The notes below the pieces were generated by a model, which saw nothing but the letters and a program-made list of their open reading frames with translations, was not told the origin of the DNA and made no database searches. Positions 23,771 to 35,707 of a DNA stretch of 64,000 nt are shown in pieces. The translations under genes and the position numbers were made by a program. Source of the DNA: Alisma plantago-aquatica (Eukaryota > Streptophyta > Magnoliopsida > Alismatales > Alismataceae); NCBI GenBank assembly GCA_963693085.1, contig OY856409.1, positions 1,169,905,749-1,169,969,748 of the forward strand. Direction: 5' to 3'. Position 1 is the first letter of the stretch, and every line of letters begins with the position of its first letter.

Positions 23771-26038
23771 TGGTGCTTCTTTGCACTTGAGGTACTGATA
23801 ACCCATTGAATTTGGATTAGATGCACCTTAAGTGTACACACTGGGATCTTTCGATATTTATAAGGACCTAGTCTAACACTCTCACTTTGACGAATCACAC
23901 TTCACCCACAAGTGTACAGGGTCATGCTATTGTATAGACAAGAGGAAAGATAAGGGTTGATCAACAGGGAGAGGGGGCAGTGGTGCTTTGTTAGATGAGC
24001 TACGTTCTTAAAGCTTAGATTACGATTTTTAGGGTTTAAAGTTGGTTTTGGTTTGATTAATCTAAGGTTCATGCAAGATAACAAGTAAAGGGTGCAAAAT
24101 AGGCAAAACCCTAAATCAACCCTAAACAAGTTAATCCTAGCTAACAAAGAAAAGAAACTAAGTGAATAAAAGTAAGAGACTAAGTCTCTGCTATACTAGC
24201 TAAGCAAGTCAGACACTGAAGTAATTAATGACCTAGATATCACTAACTAGAAAGTTTAACACTGGAAAACACAAAAGAGAATTAACTACTCTATCAAGGC
24301 CTAACTATCCAAAACTAAGTAATTAACTAACAGAGCAATCAACTAAAACTAGCATGAATAAGATAAGAGAGAAAGTTGGGGTTTAAGCAATGTTAAGGAG
24401 AGGCGGGCTATTTGGGGGAGTGATACTAAGATATCAGTTGGGGGGAAAACACAGTTCAAAACCTAACCATTCATTATAGATTGCTAAACCAAACAATTAG
24501 TCAAATGCAAAGGAATCACCCTAGAATATTGGTTGTCCGTGGATAGAATAGAGTGTGTAAAGGGGAACTACACCCTTGCACACCCTATCTAGCCTAGTGA
24601 GGCTCAATTAGACCAAAGTTTAGGTGGGATTTCAATTGGATTTAACTAATATAGGTTTCTAGGGTGAGAGTGATTAGTGTAATTGGAAGCCAAATTGAGA
24701 AATGGGAAGTAGAGGTGAGGGCATTTCACCTCACATTACTCACCATCTTGCTTTTAGTAAACTCTTAGGAAATTACACAAAAAATCTTACACTAGCTACT
24801 TCGATCTCACATTTATGAGTAGGGGAAGGAATATATGTGTGGGAAGGTGGGGTTGTATCTAGGGATCCACTAGTTACACCAAGGAGAAAATCCCAAGATA
24901 GCCTCAAATATGCCATCTCCCCCTAGACATAGATGGTTTCAAGCACAAAAGAACAAGTAATTCATGTTTTCAAGAACAAACCACAAGAAGCAACATGGGA
25001 AATGAGATGGAAGCACAAATCAATCATCATAGAATGAAATTATAGAGTTTACAAGATCTCTTACTCCAACATGGTATCAAATTATAATTTTAACCCCAAA
25101 CAACCCACCACAAGGGGCTTAGCAACACATGATCAAACAAACAACAAAAGAGTAAGGAGAAGGAGGAAGATATCCATAGAAATCCATGGAAGTAGAAATC
25201 AATGCTAGGGGGCTATTACCTCATGCTACAACCGCCACCTGGGTATATATAGGTGGTGGGTAAGCATTAGGTTAAGTAGTGTAATTGATGGTAATGCAGT
25301 CGAAAATTTTGTAGGGTTTGGGTAGTCACCACAACCGTGGTGGATGGAGGTCAACCTGGTCGTGGTGGAGTGGCACGAGCGAGGTTGAAGTGGCTATAGG
25401 TTCAGATGAAAGTGGGACTTTGGGAAGTTAGTGGCCACGACCGTGGTGGGCACCATGACCCTAGTGGGTGAATGGTGGCATGGTCGTGCCATGGTGCATG
25501 ATCGTGGTGGAGGGAATGGACATGACCATTCTGCTGAGGGCGGTCATTGTCAATGCTTCTTGCCAAAGTCACGGTGGATGCCACATGTGAGGTGGATCTA
25601 AACTGCCATGATCATATTGATGGCCACAACTATGGTGGCTGAGTTGTTGTAGCTTGGATTTCTACTGTGATGTCAGAATTTTGGCCACGACCACAACCAT
25701 GGTGAGGTACCACGACCTGTTTTGAGGGCCCAATTGCACGTTTTTACTCCTAAGTCTTACAACTGGCTGCTCCTTGCTTTGGACAAATTTTTTCCCATCC
25801 ATGGGATGTGTGGATATGATCTAGATCCAAACCTAGGGTGCATAAACCCAACAATCCTCTCTCTCCCCCCCCTTTTATCCAATGCATAGTTCAAATTTCT
25901 AAAGATACACAAAAAGAAAGCATAAATGCATTTGATATGAAATTGCACATTATGGGAATTAACATGAATTCTAACATGTTTTAACATGATTAAGATGCAA
26001 AACGACACAAGGTGAATCCCTAAAATAGGAATGCATCA
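23771..26038 (-). repeat. 5' LTR of element D
   Basis: Minus strand starts TGATGCATTCC at 26,038 and ends ...AAGCACCA at 23,771, giving 2,268 bases. The outer 830 bases match 3,445-4,261. They contain the TATA block 25,244-25,251 and a scatter of CCACGACCGTGG-type dyads (25,325-25,720). The inner 1.4 kb has no second copy in the window, so its end rests on the PBS alignment. No gene is seen. Confidence 0.7.
25244..25251 (-). promoter_or_regulatory. TATA block in D 5' LTR
   Basis: TATATATA flanked by CCACCTGGG and GGTGG, conserved in the left LTR at 3,494-3,501. It lies about 790 bases into the LTR; core promoter inferred. Confidence 0.45.
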
Positions 26039-26039
26039 G

Positions 26040-26540
26040 TTACATCTTGAGTCAAATGTGTATAACATAAACACGAAAGGGCTAAAACTTGATAACTCAA
26101 ATAAAGCATACCTTTCACATTTCCATCTATGGAAAATAAACTAGAGACATGTTCTAGACTCCATAAAGATGGTTACCTAGACTCTTTCGATTTTGAATCA
26201 ATAGAGACATGTATGTTTATTTATTGGGCAAGATGACAAAAGCTCCTTTCATTGGAAATAGTGAAAGAGCAAGTGATCTATTGGGAATTGTACATATTGA
26301 TGTATGCAGACCTTTTAGAAAAAATTCTAAAGGTGGTTACTGGTACTTCATCACATTTACTGATAACATCAATACATATAGAAATGTGTATTTAATGAAA
26401 TACAAGTCCAAATACATGGAAAATCTCAAGGATTTTATGAATGAATCACATAAAAAAATTGGTAAAAGTATTATTGCAGTTTGATCTGATCGAGGTGGGG
26501 AATACTTAAGCCAAGAGTTTGACAACCTTTAGAATTTTGT
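26040..26540 (+). pseudogene. Copia integrase fragment (element G)
   Basis: Plus-strand relic closely parallel to element C 56,390-56,885. It starts in the pre-integrase region (NVYNINTKGLKLDNSN), passes the decayed HHCC area, then KMTKAPFIGNSERASDLLGI, a first catalytic Asp (HIDVCRPF), YWYFITFTDN and the second Asp block SDRGGEYLSQEFD. It abuts D's LTR end at 26,038, so D inserted into this copia copy. It stops abruptly near 26,540 where unrelated gypsy gag begins, so the rest was deleted. Confidence 0.85.
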
Positions 26541-26545
26541 GATAC

Positions 26546-27290
26546 CCTGGAAGTAATAAAGTAACCTTTTCCAGATATCAGTTCAAGGGAGCAACCAAAC
26601 TGTGGTGGAAAAACTTCACGCACTCATAGAAGATAATTTCACTAAACTAGGAAGCCTTCAATCCTATCTTTATAACCCACTTCATGTATAGATGGAAGTT
26701 GAAAGAAAAGAAGAACTAATTCCTAGCCCTTACTCGAGATGACTCCTCTCTATCTGAATACAGTAAACAAAATTGCCTCTTGGAGTGCCATGCCAAGACC
26801 CTAACTCAGGAAGAGGAGTTGGATCATTATGTTGAAGGAATCAATGTGGCTTTACAAACCCTTTTTGCCTCTTCCAAACCTGCCCATTTCCATGATGCCT
26901 TTGACCATGTCTTGAAGATGGAAAAGACCATGGGTATGGGACATGGTAATACCCATATCCTAGATTATCTAGGACTAACAGATGTTGTGAGAGCGAGTCC
27001 TAAGTAAGGGGAAAGATTGCAAAATGGGAATTATGGGAATAGGAACGAAGAGAAGATTTACCCCATAAACCCTCTAGATTAGAACTATGGACCTAATCAC
27101 AAGGATAATTGAGGATCAAAACTAGATGAGTGTCCCAACTATTAAAGGAGGCACCATGGACCAAGATGGGATCAAAATCCACTCTATTTCTTCTAAAAGG
27201 GAGAAGGAAACTTCAAAACCCAATGCCTCTACCCACCTCCTCCATGGGCTGCGAATGCAAAGCATGCTAACATATAAAAGGAGACAAAGA
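26546..27290 (+). pseudogene. Gypsy gag relic (element F)
   Basis: Plus-strand pieces in one frame include YQFKGATKLWWKNFT, FLALTRDDSSLSEYSK and the 75-codon stretch from 26,780 (LDHYVEGINVALQTLF, HDAFDHVLKMEKTM). This is the capsid domain of Ty3/gypsy gag. Further on, KLDECPNY then RRHHGP and EGNFKTQCLYPPPPWAA look like two ruined zinc knuckles. Stops are frequent. No protease, RT or integrase follows; the polypurine tract comes 270 bases later, so pol was deleted. Confidence 0.75.
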
Positions 27291-27563
27291 GAAGTAGTTT
27301 ATGTAAGACTTTTATTTACACAACAAACTATGATAGTTTAGAACCTATTGTGTTGGGCTCACTCCACTTATTAATGATTTAGAACTTACAATGTAGTTGG
27401 ATTGAAAGTTAATATCAAATTGTTGGACCAACATAATCATCTTAATTTCAAACTCAAATTGTTAAGTATCTGACTAATCAATTTATGACTTAATATTGAT
27501 AATTGTGATATACATTTGGGATAATAGATGTTTTTGAAATATTGAATTTTGGGAACAAAATTC

Positions 27564-27575
27564 ACTTAGGGGGGA
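27564..27575 (+). other. Polypurine tract of element F
   Basis: Reads ACTTAGGGGGGA followed directly by TGTGATAG. Upstream is GGGAACAAAATTC, the counterpart of the GGGGACGAAATTC block that ends many chromovirus polyproteins. This places a plus-strand 3' LTR start at 27,576. Confidence 0.6.
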
Positions 27576-29046
27576 TGTGATAGAAGATGTGACAACATGC
27601 TTTTTCGTACATCTATGATTTAGTTACTCTATTAACACTCAGTTACTTGATCTTCTCATTGTTAACAAACTCCATGATCTAGTGACTCTATGGTGACATC
27701 AAATATGCAAACCCACATATTGAATCAATAATATACACCCATGTTCATAAAACCCTAGACGTCATACACTCTTAGATCCTTCAATTAATATCTTGGTCAC
27801 CTTTATTCTTTGGACTTGGGGCTTTCTGCACCTATTATACCCTCTATGGTGAACTTGAATTTCATTGCAAAGTAGAACTCCCTACACAAAGTCACAAAAT
27901 TTGTAAGAAATACCCCATAAATCCTTTTTTATCCTCCTTTTCCCCCTTTCCTCTTGATGGGACTGGCCCATTTGTGTGCACCATCTATGAAGGTGCTTAT
28001 CCAGATCTTAGATCCAAGCTCATGGTCAAAAACTCATCAATCCCACCCCAAGCCAACATATATGGAAATCCAACAGGGCTTAAATTGTCTTCAATCTCAG
28101 CCAAAACATGAAAGTAGGGTATCCACCTGTCAACCCTAGGAACCCAATCCGACTTATTTCACTGCCTTTTCCCTTTATTTTTCTCACTTTTCTCACATCT
28201 TCCTAAATATTCTAGATATCTCTTTTTCCTAAAACAATGACTTAGGAGGAAAGGAAATCCACTAGACAACCATGCTTCAATCCAACACTTCCAAACCCTA
28301 AATCGCACCCCACCAGCCTATACAATAGCCATGGCCTCAATTTGCCACCATAAACCCAAGAGGCACCCTCATCGAGCCTGTCTAACTCTCTCTAGATTTT
28401 CCCTCTTTCCTGCCACAATAATGCTACCACCAATGTACATGGCATGCTTTTGCTACGACGAAGAACTTTAATTCTAGATCATGATCAACACTTGACTGGA
28501 TCCATCAATAAATGGACACAGTGCATTATACCATTTCCCTCTATGTTTCTTCCTCATGCATGTTCTTGTTGGGGCAGCATTTCCTCAGTCACCTGACTCA
28601 TGTGGAGGTCAACAAGTGATTCATAGACCAACGACCTCCTATTTTTCCCCACTCTATAATTATCATTGAATGTGTTCAATTTTCCAATTAATTGGTTAAA
28701 TCTTCTAAAAACCATAACTTTCAATTCTTTTACCAAAAAAATAAGATCAAGTAGTTCATTTTGATAAAAAGTCATAATATATATTCTAAATATAATTTCA
28801 ATGCTTGTTTCCACTTGAACTATCACTATTATCTATAAAAGTCAATCTTCTGATCATCAAAATTAGCATGTATCTCTATTATGCTGATTGATTCCTGAAA
28901 ATATAAATGTTTGAATCTAATTATTAGTTATATGACTCTATCCCTTGGTAGATTAATCTTGATTATTTTTTGAAACAAAACATAATCATGATATCTATTG
29001 GAAATTATAAATCATTTCCCTAGTTTTCTAATTATGATAATGAAAA
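27576..29046 (+). repeat. Presumed 3' LTR of element F, invaded by element C
   Basis: Begins TGTGATAGAAG after the polypurine tract. No second copy exists in the window, so its extent is unknown. It is broken at 29,046 by element C and may continue at 61,215. No gene is supported; the ORF at 28,826-28,554 (minus) has no recognisable motif. Confidence 0.4.
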
Positions 29047-31110
29047 TGTTGGTATCTATGCCCAGAGAGCCAAATCATATGATGATTTTAATGGTAATAT
29101 GTAAATGAACTGATTATTAATAAAAGACAAGCTTTCAATTTATTCTATTTAATTTAATTATGGGATAATGATGTAACATTACAAATGCCTAGAGAATGGT
29201 ATTACTCAATGACGTATGTCTTCAAGTAAGTGACTTGAACAATGAGATCGTATGGATGTTAAGAGTATATACATTCTCATTATGTCCTTGATCGGTTGTT
29301 ATTGTGGATGGTAGATAGACAAAAATAACACATAAGATTAGAGTGTGAGTTGGTTGATGAAAACATCTCATTAGTCATGATATGGCGATATCAAACCAAG
29401 CATACAATTACATGTTAGAGAACAATGTATCATACAGACCCACCATGAGACTGACTCATGGAAGCCAATACTATGGAAATCATAGTCATTTCTCATATTG
29501 TTGGTGGTAATTTTGGTTCTTCGACCAAACTTCATGACACTCATCACATGTCATTTGGTATTATTTGACATCATCAAATGTCGATTGGGTGACTATGACA
29601 CATGGACTGACTGTGAGTGATGTATATGGGATTGTCCCTCCTACGGGAGTATGATATCCTATGCCTCTTGATTAGCAATACTGAGAAAAGCATGGACATG
29701 CACATCTGAGTCAAAATGTGAAATTGAGCTTACATATATCTCATATAGTCTACTCTAGTTCAAGGAACAAGATTGAATGTTGAATATGATGGATACTCCA
29801 TCACTCAAGTTAAATCTCGATATTAGTGGAAAAGGAACTATACAAACACTATAATGCCATACAAGATTGTAGATTGAAGTTGTTCTCCAACCATCCATTT
29901 ACTTTGGTAGCATTAATGTGCGATGAGGCACCTCTCATTTTTTGTGATGTCATAAGATGTTATGGACATTCAATGCTAGTATAATATGCAACCTATAGGG
30001 CCACACACATTGGTCTTGACCTAGAAGAGGAGTTTAATCTTGAATTGATTAATAAAAGTGTTTAGGTATTCAATTAACACAAAAAATCAACTGACTAGAC
30101 TCCCAACCGATCGATTCATGTGATGAAATAGTCGGTTGGAGTGTCAGGTTGATTAGAAATTGAATTGGCTGAGTTTTGCATGAATTAGGGCACCAACTGA
30201 TTGACTCATTGGGTGAACCGATCAGCTCAAGTTGAGTGAGATGGTTGGTTCACCTAGTGAACCGATCATCTTAGTTGAACCAACTGAAGGTTTTGGTGAC
30301 TTTCCCAAATTCGTGAGCAAAAGTTGATCGTTTCACTTGATCAATTTGATTGGTGCAAGGAATTAATGTTTAGTATTAATTGGAAACAAATTGTCAAATT
30401 CATATGAAATTGGGAAACAACCAAAACAACTGATTCGTAATGCAAACCAATCAGCTCGTGTGTGAACCAATCAGCTAGTTTCCAATTGACTGGTTTGACA
30501 CTCGTAGGCTGTGAAAATTCAAGATCTTCTGATCTCTTACACTCCCATACAGATTGGGAATCCAGACCCTAACCTTTCCTATAAATGGAGGGGGTACTGG
30601 GAGATTCCCAAAACACAACTCAATTTCTTATGACAATTGTTGTCTTCTATGGTTGTGGTAACCAATAGAGAGAACAAGCAAGTCCTACCTCATAAAGGGA
30701 GGGATAGCAAGGGAGGAACAATTTTGGCAGAGCTAGTTGGTGACTAATACACCAACGGGAGAGACAACTCCTTCTTGTCTATTCTAGAAAGACAACATGA
30801 GTTTTAGGTGGTATGTGTAGACTTCCATATAAGCATGGAGGTTGTTGTCTTCTGCTAGGAGGACAACATAAACTTGCAGTCTATGGTGTAGACCAGGAGG
30901 CCCAACAGTCAGACAAGTTCCAGTACAACTAGAAGACAATTGTGCATCTACAACGATGAGGAGATGTCACTAGACTTGCTCCAAGACCAGGTATATCTTT
31001 GAAACCATCCTTCCCATCTTATAGTTATTGATATGATCCGCTGGTTTATGGAAAATATGGTAGTAAATTTTTTATTTCCGCTACCAATTATGTAGTCATA
31101 TTTCCCTACA
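29047..31110 (+). repeat. 5' LTR of element C
   Basis: TGTTGGTATCTATGCCC...TTTCCCTACA, 2,064 bases, matching 59,111-61,209 with clear divergence. It contains a TATA box at 30,580 and a dyad-rich stretch at about 30,085-30,500 built from GAACCGATC/GGTTC words, including the perfect dyad GGTTCACCTAGTGAACC at 30,247-30,263. Confidence 0.95.
30580..30585 (+). promoter_or_regulatory. TATA box in C 5' LTR
   Basis: TATAAA within CCTATAAATGGAGGGGG. The other LTR has CTTTAAATAGATGGG at the same place. About 1.5 kb into the LTR, leaving about 530 bases of R-U5. Good context for a plant LTR promoter. Confidence 0.6.
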
Positions 31111-32428
31111 GTGGTATTGTAACATCCCTGACCTGGGTTATGCTTTAACCCTAGAGGTTTTGCTTAATAAAGTTAATTATATGCTTGCTCTTATCTTTTG
31201 AAAAGTAATTAAGGCCCAAGAGGAACTTATGTTTCAATTTTAGTCCTTTTTGAATAATGTTGAAAACAATGTTTTGCCCGTTTTGGACTAAAGTGCAAAT
31301 TACCCAAGTTGAGGGATTAACTTGCAATTGTTACATGGTAAAATTTTCCTCAAGAGTTGAAGCATCATAAGAATGAAAATGATGCATAGGTATGGCTTGT
31401 GGCAGCCTAAGCACCAAGAAAGAGCTTGTTGATCAATGTTTGTACATTAAAACCTAGTTTTGGTGTAATGTGCAAATTACCCAAAACATAGGGTTCAATA
31501 TGCAAAAAACCACTTCTAGAGAGTCCCTAATGTTTCTTGGTATCAATTAGAGATAAGAAAATGAGAGTGGCATCTCATTTGAATCTCTTTGGAGGAGAGA
31601 CAATCTTGATATTAAAATAATCAAGATTTAAGCATAATTGAAACCCTAATTCAAATTAATGCGAAAATAAATATATTAATGGAAGTGCCCTTCAACCAAA
31701 AATGAGATGGTTGGATTTGTATAAGTATGGAATTCCTTGTGCCTTGCAAAGGCCACGAAATATCTAAAGTGAGTGGAGAGCCCACTCACATTAGTTAAAG
31801 AAAAAGTAATATCCACTCAATTTTGGATATTATTATTACATTGATTAAGGTGCTTAATTTGTCTTCTTTTAATTCATGGATAATGAAGAGGAATTACAAG
31901 GTGGGGGAGATGGATTAATATTCAAGGGATGGAGGGGAGTATGTGTCACCAATTTTGGGAGTTGAAGGAATTGTTTATCACTTTCTCTCTCATTGAAATT
32001 CCCTTATATACATTCCATTTTCAACCCACATGAAAGGCTTTTTCAATCCCTTTTTCTTCCTTGCTTTGGCCATGCGCAAAGGAGATTAGGAGCAACAGGA
32101 GGAAGTTCCCCAACCTATTGGTAAGCTCCATAGTCATCTTCAACCTTGATTTCATGGTGGAAATCGAAATTCAATGCTTAATTTCTTCTTTTCTTTATTC
32201 AATCTTCAACCTTAGCCATTCATTTCACTAAAAGACTTGAGAACGGACCTTAGACGGTTGAAAAATCTTCAACCTTTCTTCTTTCTCGATTTCCTTTTGA
32301 TTAGTTTTTGAAATCACAATAAGAATCACAATTGATTTTGAAGGTTTGAAGCTTGAAGATGATGATGTCATCTTAAGCACACACCTCAGCATAGAACATG
32401 AGCAAACAATTTTGCATTTTTTTTGGTG

Positions 32429-33195
32429 ACCAAATAGTCTCAAGACCATTTGAGGGAAAATGGTCTCAAGACCGTTTGAGGTCAAGAGGACTCAAACCGT
32501 TTGAAGGTAAAATGCTGATGTGGTTGGATGATAATCCAATGGTTCCAATTAATTGAATGTTAAAAGGTTCCATGTATGTATGATCCACCAATTGCAAGCC
32601 CTAATCGATTGAATTGATTTAAACCCTAGTAGAGGGAATCTATTTCAAGGTTGATTGACCCAAATGGTCTCAAGACCGTTTGGAGGTCAAACAGTCTCAA
32701 GACCGTTTGGAGGTCAATGGTTGTTTGTGGTGGATGGTTGGAGATCCAAGGGCTACAATCTGATGTCCTTTCAATAGTTCAATTGATGGATGGTTCAATG
32801 AGTACAAATCCTAAATTGATTTGATGTTCGAAACCTTAATTGGTCCATTTGGTTTCAAGGTGGTTTAGACCAAACGGTCTTGAGACCGTTTGAGTCCAAA
32901 TGGTCTTGAGACCGTTTGGGATCAAATGGTCTCAAACCGTTTAAAGTTCAATTGGTTTCAATAATGAGTTTCTCATGCGGTTTCAAACCGTTTGGAGATA
33001 ATTATATTTTATTCAAATGGTATCAAACCGTTTAGAGCTTTTGAGATCAAGACCGTTTGATGGTCTAACGGTCTTAAGACCAATTGAAGGTTTTGGGACC
33101 AAGACCGTTTAAAGGTCAAAATATTTCAAGACCGTTTGAAGGTCTAGTAGCTTCAAGACCGTTTAGAGGTCAAGCACCTCAAGACCAATTGGAGG
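32429..33195 (+). repeat. Array of AAACGGTCT/AGACCGTTT dyads in solo LTR A
   Basis: Many degenerate copies of a dyad of type AAACGGTCTTGAGACCGTTT, or its halves, spaced about 20-60 bases. CG/TG changes are frequent. The same motif fills 40,429-41,375 in A', so it belongs to the family and not to the site. Confidence 0.85.
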
Positions 33196-33589
33196 TTCAA
33201 TGCAATCAAAACCTGTTGAAAACCTAATGTGATGAAAGATCAATTAACCCCATGATTGTTAATGATGTTTGTTAAAGGTAATTACAATGGTTGTACCTTT
33301 AAGGTACTAGGGTGTTTGGTACCCTTAGAGAGGTTAACCTTTGATTCTTATGGCAGCAATGTCTCAATACACTATGCTAACCCTAAATGTGTGTACTTGA
33401 ATGAAAGGTTGACCTAATCTAATCAATCTTGAAGTAATAAACACCCTAGAAAGGATGAGAGAGAGAGAGGAATTCAGACATGTATAATAATCATGTAGTG
33501 GTGAAATATCAACACTCTCAACATGAATAAAATATGTAATTAGGGTTTGATCTATGATGATGAGATCATGAAACCCTAATTGAGAAGGT

Positions 33590-33915
33590 TGATGAGCTCT
33601 AACCCTAATTTAGGGCAATGCTTGGTGAAACCCTAATCTAGGGTAATGGTGTAACCCTAATTTGGGGTGAAGATATGATAAATCCCAATTCAGGGTAATA
33701 TAATGAAAAACCCAAAATTAAGAGGATGCTTCATGAAACCCTAATTTGGGGAAAAGTTATAAGGAACCTTAATTCAAGATAATGATGTGTGAAACCCTAA
33801 TCTAGGGTGATGCCATGTGAATCCCCAATATAGGGTGATGTTATGTGAAACCCTAATATAGGGTGATGTTATGTGAAACCCTAATATAGGGTGATGTTAT
33901 GTAAAACCCTAATTG
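33590..33915 (+). repeat. CCCTAATNTAGGG minisatellite in solo LTR A
   Basis: About ten degenerate units of 25-30 bases containing AACCCTAATNTAGGG, tightest at 33,780-33,905 where GTGATGTTATGTGAAACCC repeats about every 28 bases. It looks telomere-like, but the unit is CCCTA-N3-TAGGG (a dyad) and not a TTTAGGG run. Confidence 0.85.
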
Positions 33916-34471
33916 ATAAAGAGGGGAACCCTATTTCTAATAATGGAGTAGTGAATAATATATTGGTAGGTGAAATACCTAAAGTGGTTGATAATGGATA
34001 ATCTTATATCAATAATGCTTTAACTCGAGATGAGTCCATATTATTGTTAATGGTTGAATAATTTAAATAAGTGACTTATGACCAATACATTACATGATAA
34101 TGTGATGAACAAGTGCATAAACTATTAGGATGGGAAATATCCTAATACAAGATAAGCTGATGAACTTAAGTAAGTCAAAAGTGATGAGGGAAGTGATACA
34201 TCAAGACATGATAGATATCACATCCAGTACCTCAAAGTTGATACACCTTGATGTACCATAAATCCAGTATACTTGGATGAATAACACATGAAATGTGCCA
34301 TGCCAATTGTTACATTGAGATGTAATGAGCCTAATGAACTTTAATAAGTGTAGGCTAACATACCTTAAGAAAGGGTTAAGCCAAGTTAATAAAGTATGAT
34401 GTATTTATACTCTAGTAAGGATGAGAGAGAAACTCATACCTTGTGTTGATAATCATTTAATGATAAATGAT

Positions 34472-34697
34472 GAGAATAGTTGTTGCCTAGTGAGAGGTGA
34501 CAAGATGTGTAATGGCCTTGTGAGCCATGAGAATAGTTGTTGCCTAGTGATAGGTGACAAGATGTTTAATGGCCTTGTGAGCCATGAGAGTAGTTGTTGC
34601 CTAGTGAGAGGTGACAAGATGTGTAATGGGCCTTGTGATCCATGAGAGTAGTTGTTGCCTAGTGAAAGGTAACAAGATGTTATAAAGTCTCATGAAA
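34472..34697 (+). repeat. 57-base tandem repeat, about four copies, in solo LTR A
   Basis: Units begin GAGAATAGTTGTTGCCTAGT and end near GTGAGCCAT. Three full copies with few differences and a fourth that fades after AACAAGATGTTATAAAG. No comparable run was seen in A'. It generates a spurious ORF. Confidence 0.9.
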
Positions 34698-34937
34698 GAA
34701 ATGATAATAAACAATGGAAACTTAGTAACATAATAATAATAACTAATGGATACAATAATAATAATGAAATCCTGGTCATATATGCTTCATGTTTATAGAC
34801 AAATAAGGGCTATAGTGTTTTGAATAAGCTTAAGGGAGATATGAGGAATAATTGAATTACATAAAGGATGTCAATAAGTATGATGGCTTGACCAAGGTTT
34901 AATACCTAGTAAAGTGATGTGGTATTCAATGATGATG

Positions 34938-35707
34938 CACTGGATTGGTATAGTCCAATACCTGGAATAATTGCACAGGATTGGTCATAATCCAATACTT
35001 GGAAATTGGAATAATGTCACAAGATTGGTCATAACCCAATACCTGGAATAATTGCACATGATTGGTCATAACCCAATACCTAGAATAATTGCACAAGATT
35101 GGTAATAACCCAATACCTAGAATAATGTAATAGGATTGGTCATAACCCAATACCTGGAATAATTGCACATGATTGGTAATAACCCAATACCTAGAATAAT
35201 GTCACAGGATTGGTCATAACCCAATACCTGGAATAATTGCACATGATTGGTCATAACCCAATACCTGGAATAATTGCACATGATTGGTAATAACCCAATA
35301 CCTGGAATAATGTCACATGATTGGTCATAACACAATACCTGGAATAATTGCACAGGATTGGTAATAACCCAATACCTGGAAGAATGTCACACGATTGGTC
35401 ATAACCTAATACCTAGAATAATTGCACAGGATTGGTAGTAACCCAATACCTGGAATAATGTCACAGGATTGGCATAGTCCAATGCCTGGAATGATTGCAC
35501 ATGATTGGTAATAACCCAATGCCTGGAATAATTGCATAGGATTGGTCATAACCCAATACCTAGAATAATTTCATAGGATTGGTATAGTCCAATGCCTGGA
35601 ATGGTTGCATAGCATTGGCATAGTCCAATGCCTGGAATGTTTGCACATGATTGGCATAGTACAATGCCTGGAATGGTTGCACAAGATTGGCATAGTCCAA
35701 TGCCTAA
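34938..35707 (+). repeat. 37-base tandem repeat, 21 copies, in solo LTR A
   Basis: I count 21 units of the type CACAGGATTGGTCATAACCC plus AATACCTGGAATAATTG. Each carries ATTGG...CCAAT, a 5-base dyad with a 6-7 base loop. Unit ends alternate irregularly between ATAATTG and ATAATGT, suggesting amplification partly as a 74-base dimer. A variant with GCATAGTCCAATGCC takes over at the right end. A' has no such array at the matching offset. Confidence 0.93.

Larger units (their letters stand above)
3313..26038 (-). mobile_element. Element D, Athila-like LTR retrotransposon, non-autonomous and itself interrupted
   Basis: Right (5') LTR is 23,771-26,038. The left (3') LTR remnant ends at 4,261. Both LTRs start TGATG on the minus strand, like element B. 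Between them, after removing element T (6,058-22,057), only about 3.5 kb of internal DNA remains. That DNA holds a gag C-terminal scrap, a Pro/Gln-rich frame and a long 3' untranslated region, but no protease, RT or integrase. Athila-lineage marks are a degenerate tRNA-Asp PBS, a pre-PPT box (GAGGACAAG, minus, near 4,285-4,295) and a GGGAGGCAACCC box split by the T insertion. D itself landed in copia remnant G at 26,039. Confidence 0.7.

Noticed and set aside
25068..25085. TGGTATCAAATT as a plus-strand primer-binding site ending an LTR
   Set aside because: Only eight bases match the initiator-Met site, it lies inside D's LTR, and no plus-strand LTR pair fits.
33590..33915. Interstitial telomere block
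   Set aside because: Units alternate CCCTAA and TTAGGG within one dyad and are 25-30 bases long; there is no head-to-tail TTTAGGG array.
34421..35353. Cys- and Tyr-rich repeat proteins encoded in the arrays
   Set aside because: They are translations of 57- and 37-base tandem repeats with no start context or conservation.
34938..35707. Regular repeats with dyads resembling a CRISPR array
   Set aside because: Units are directly tandem at 37 bases with no unique spacers, in plant LTR DNA, and no cas genes exist.
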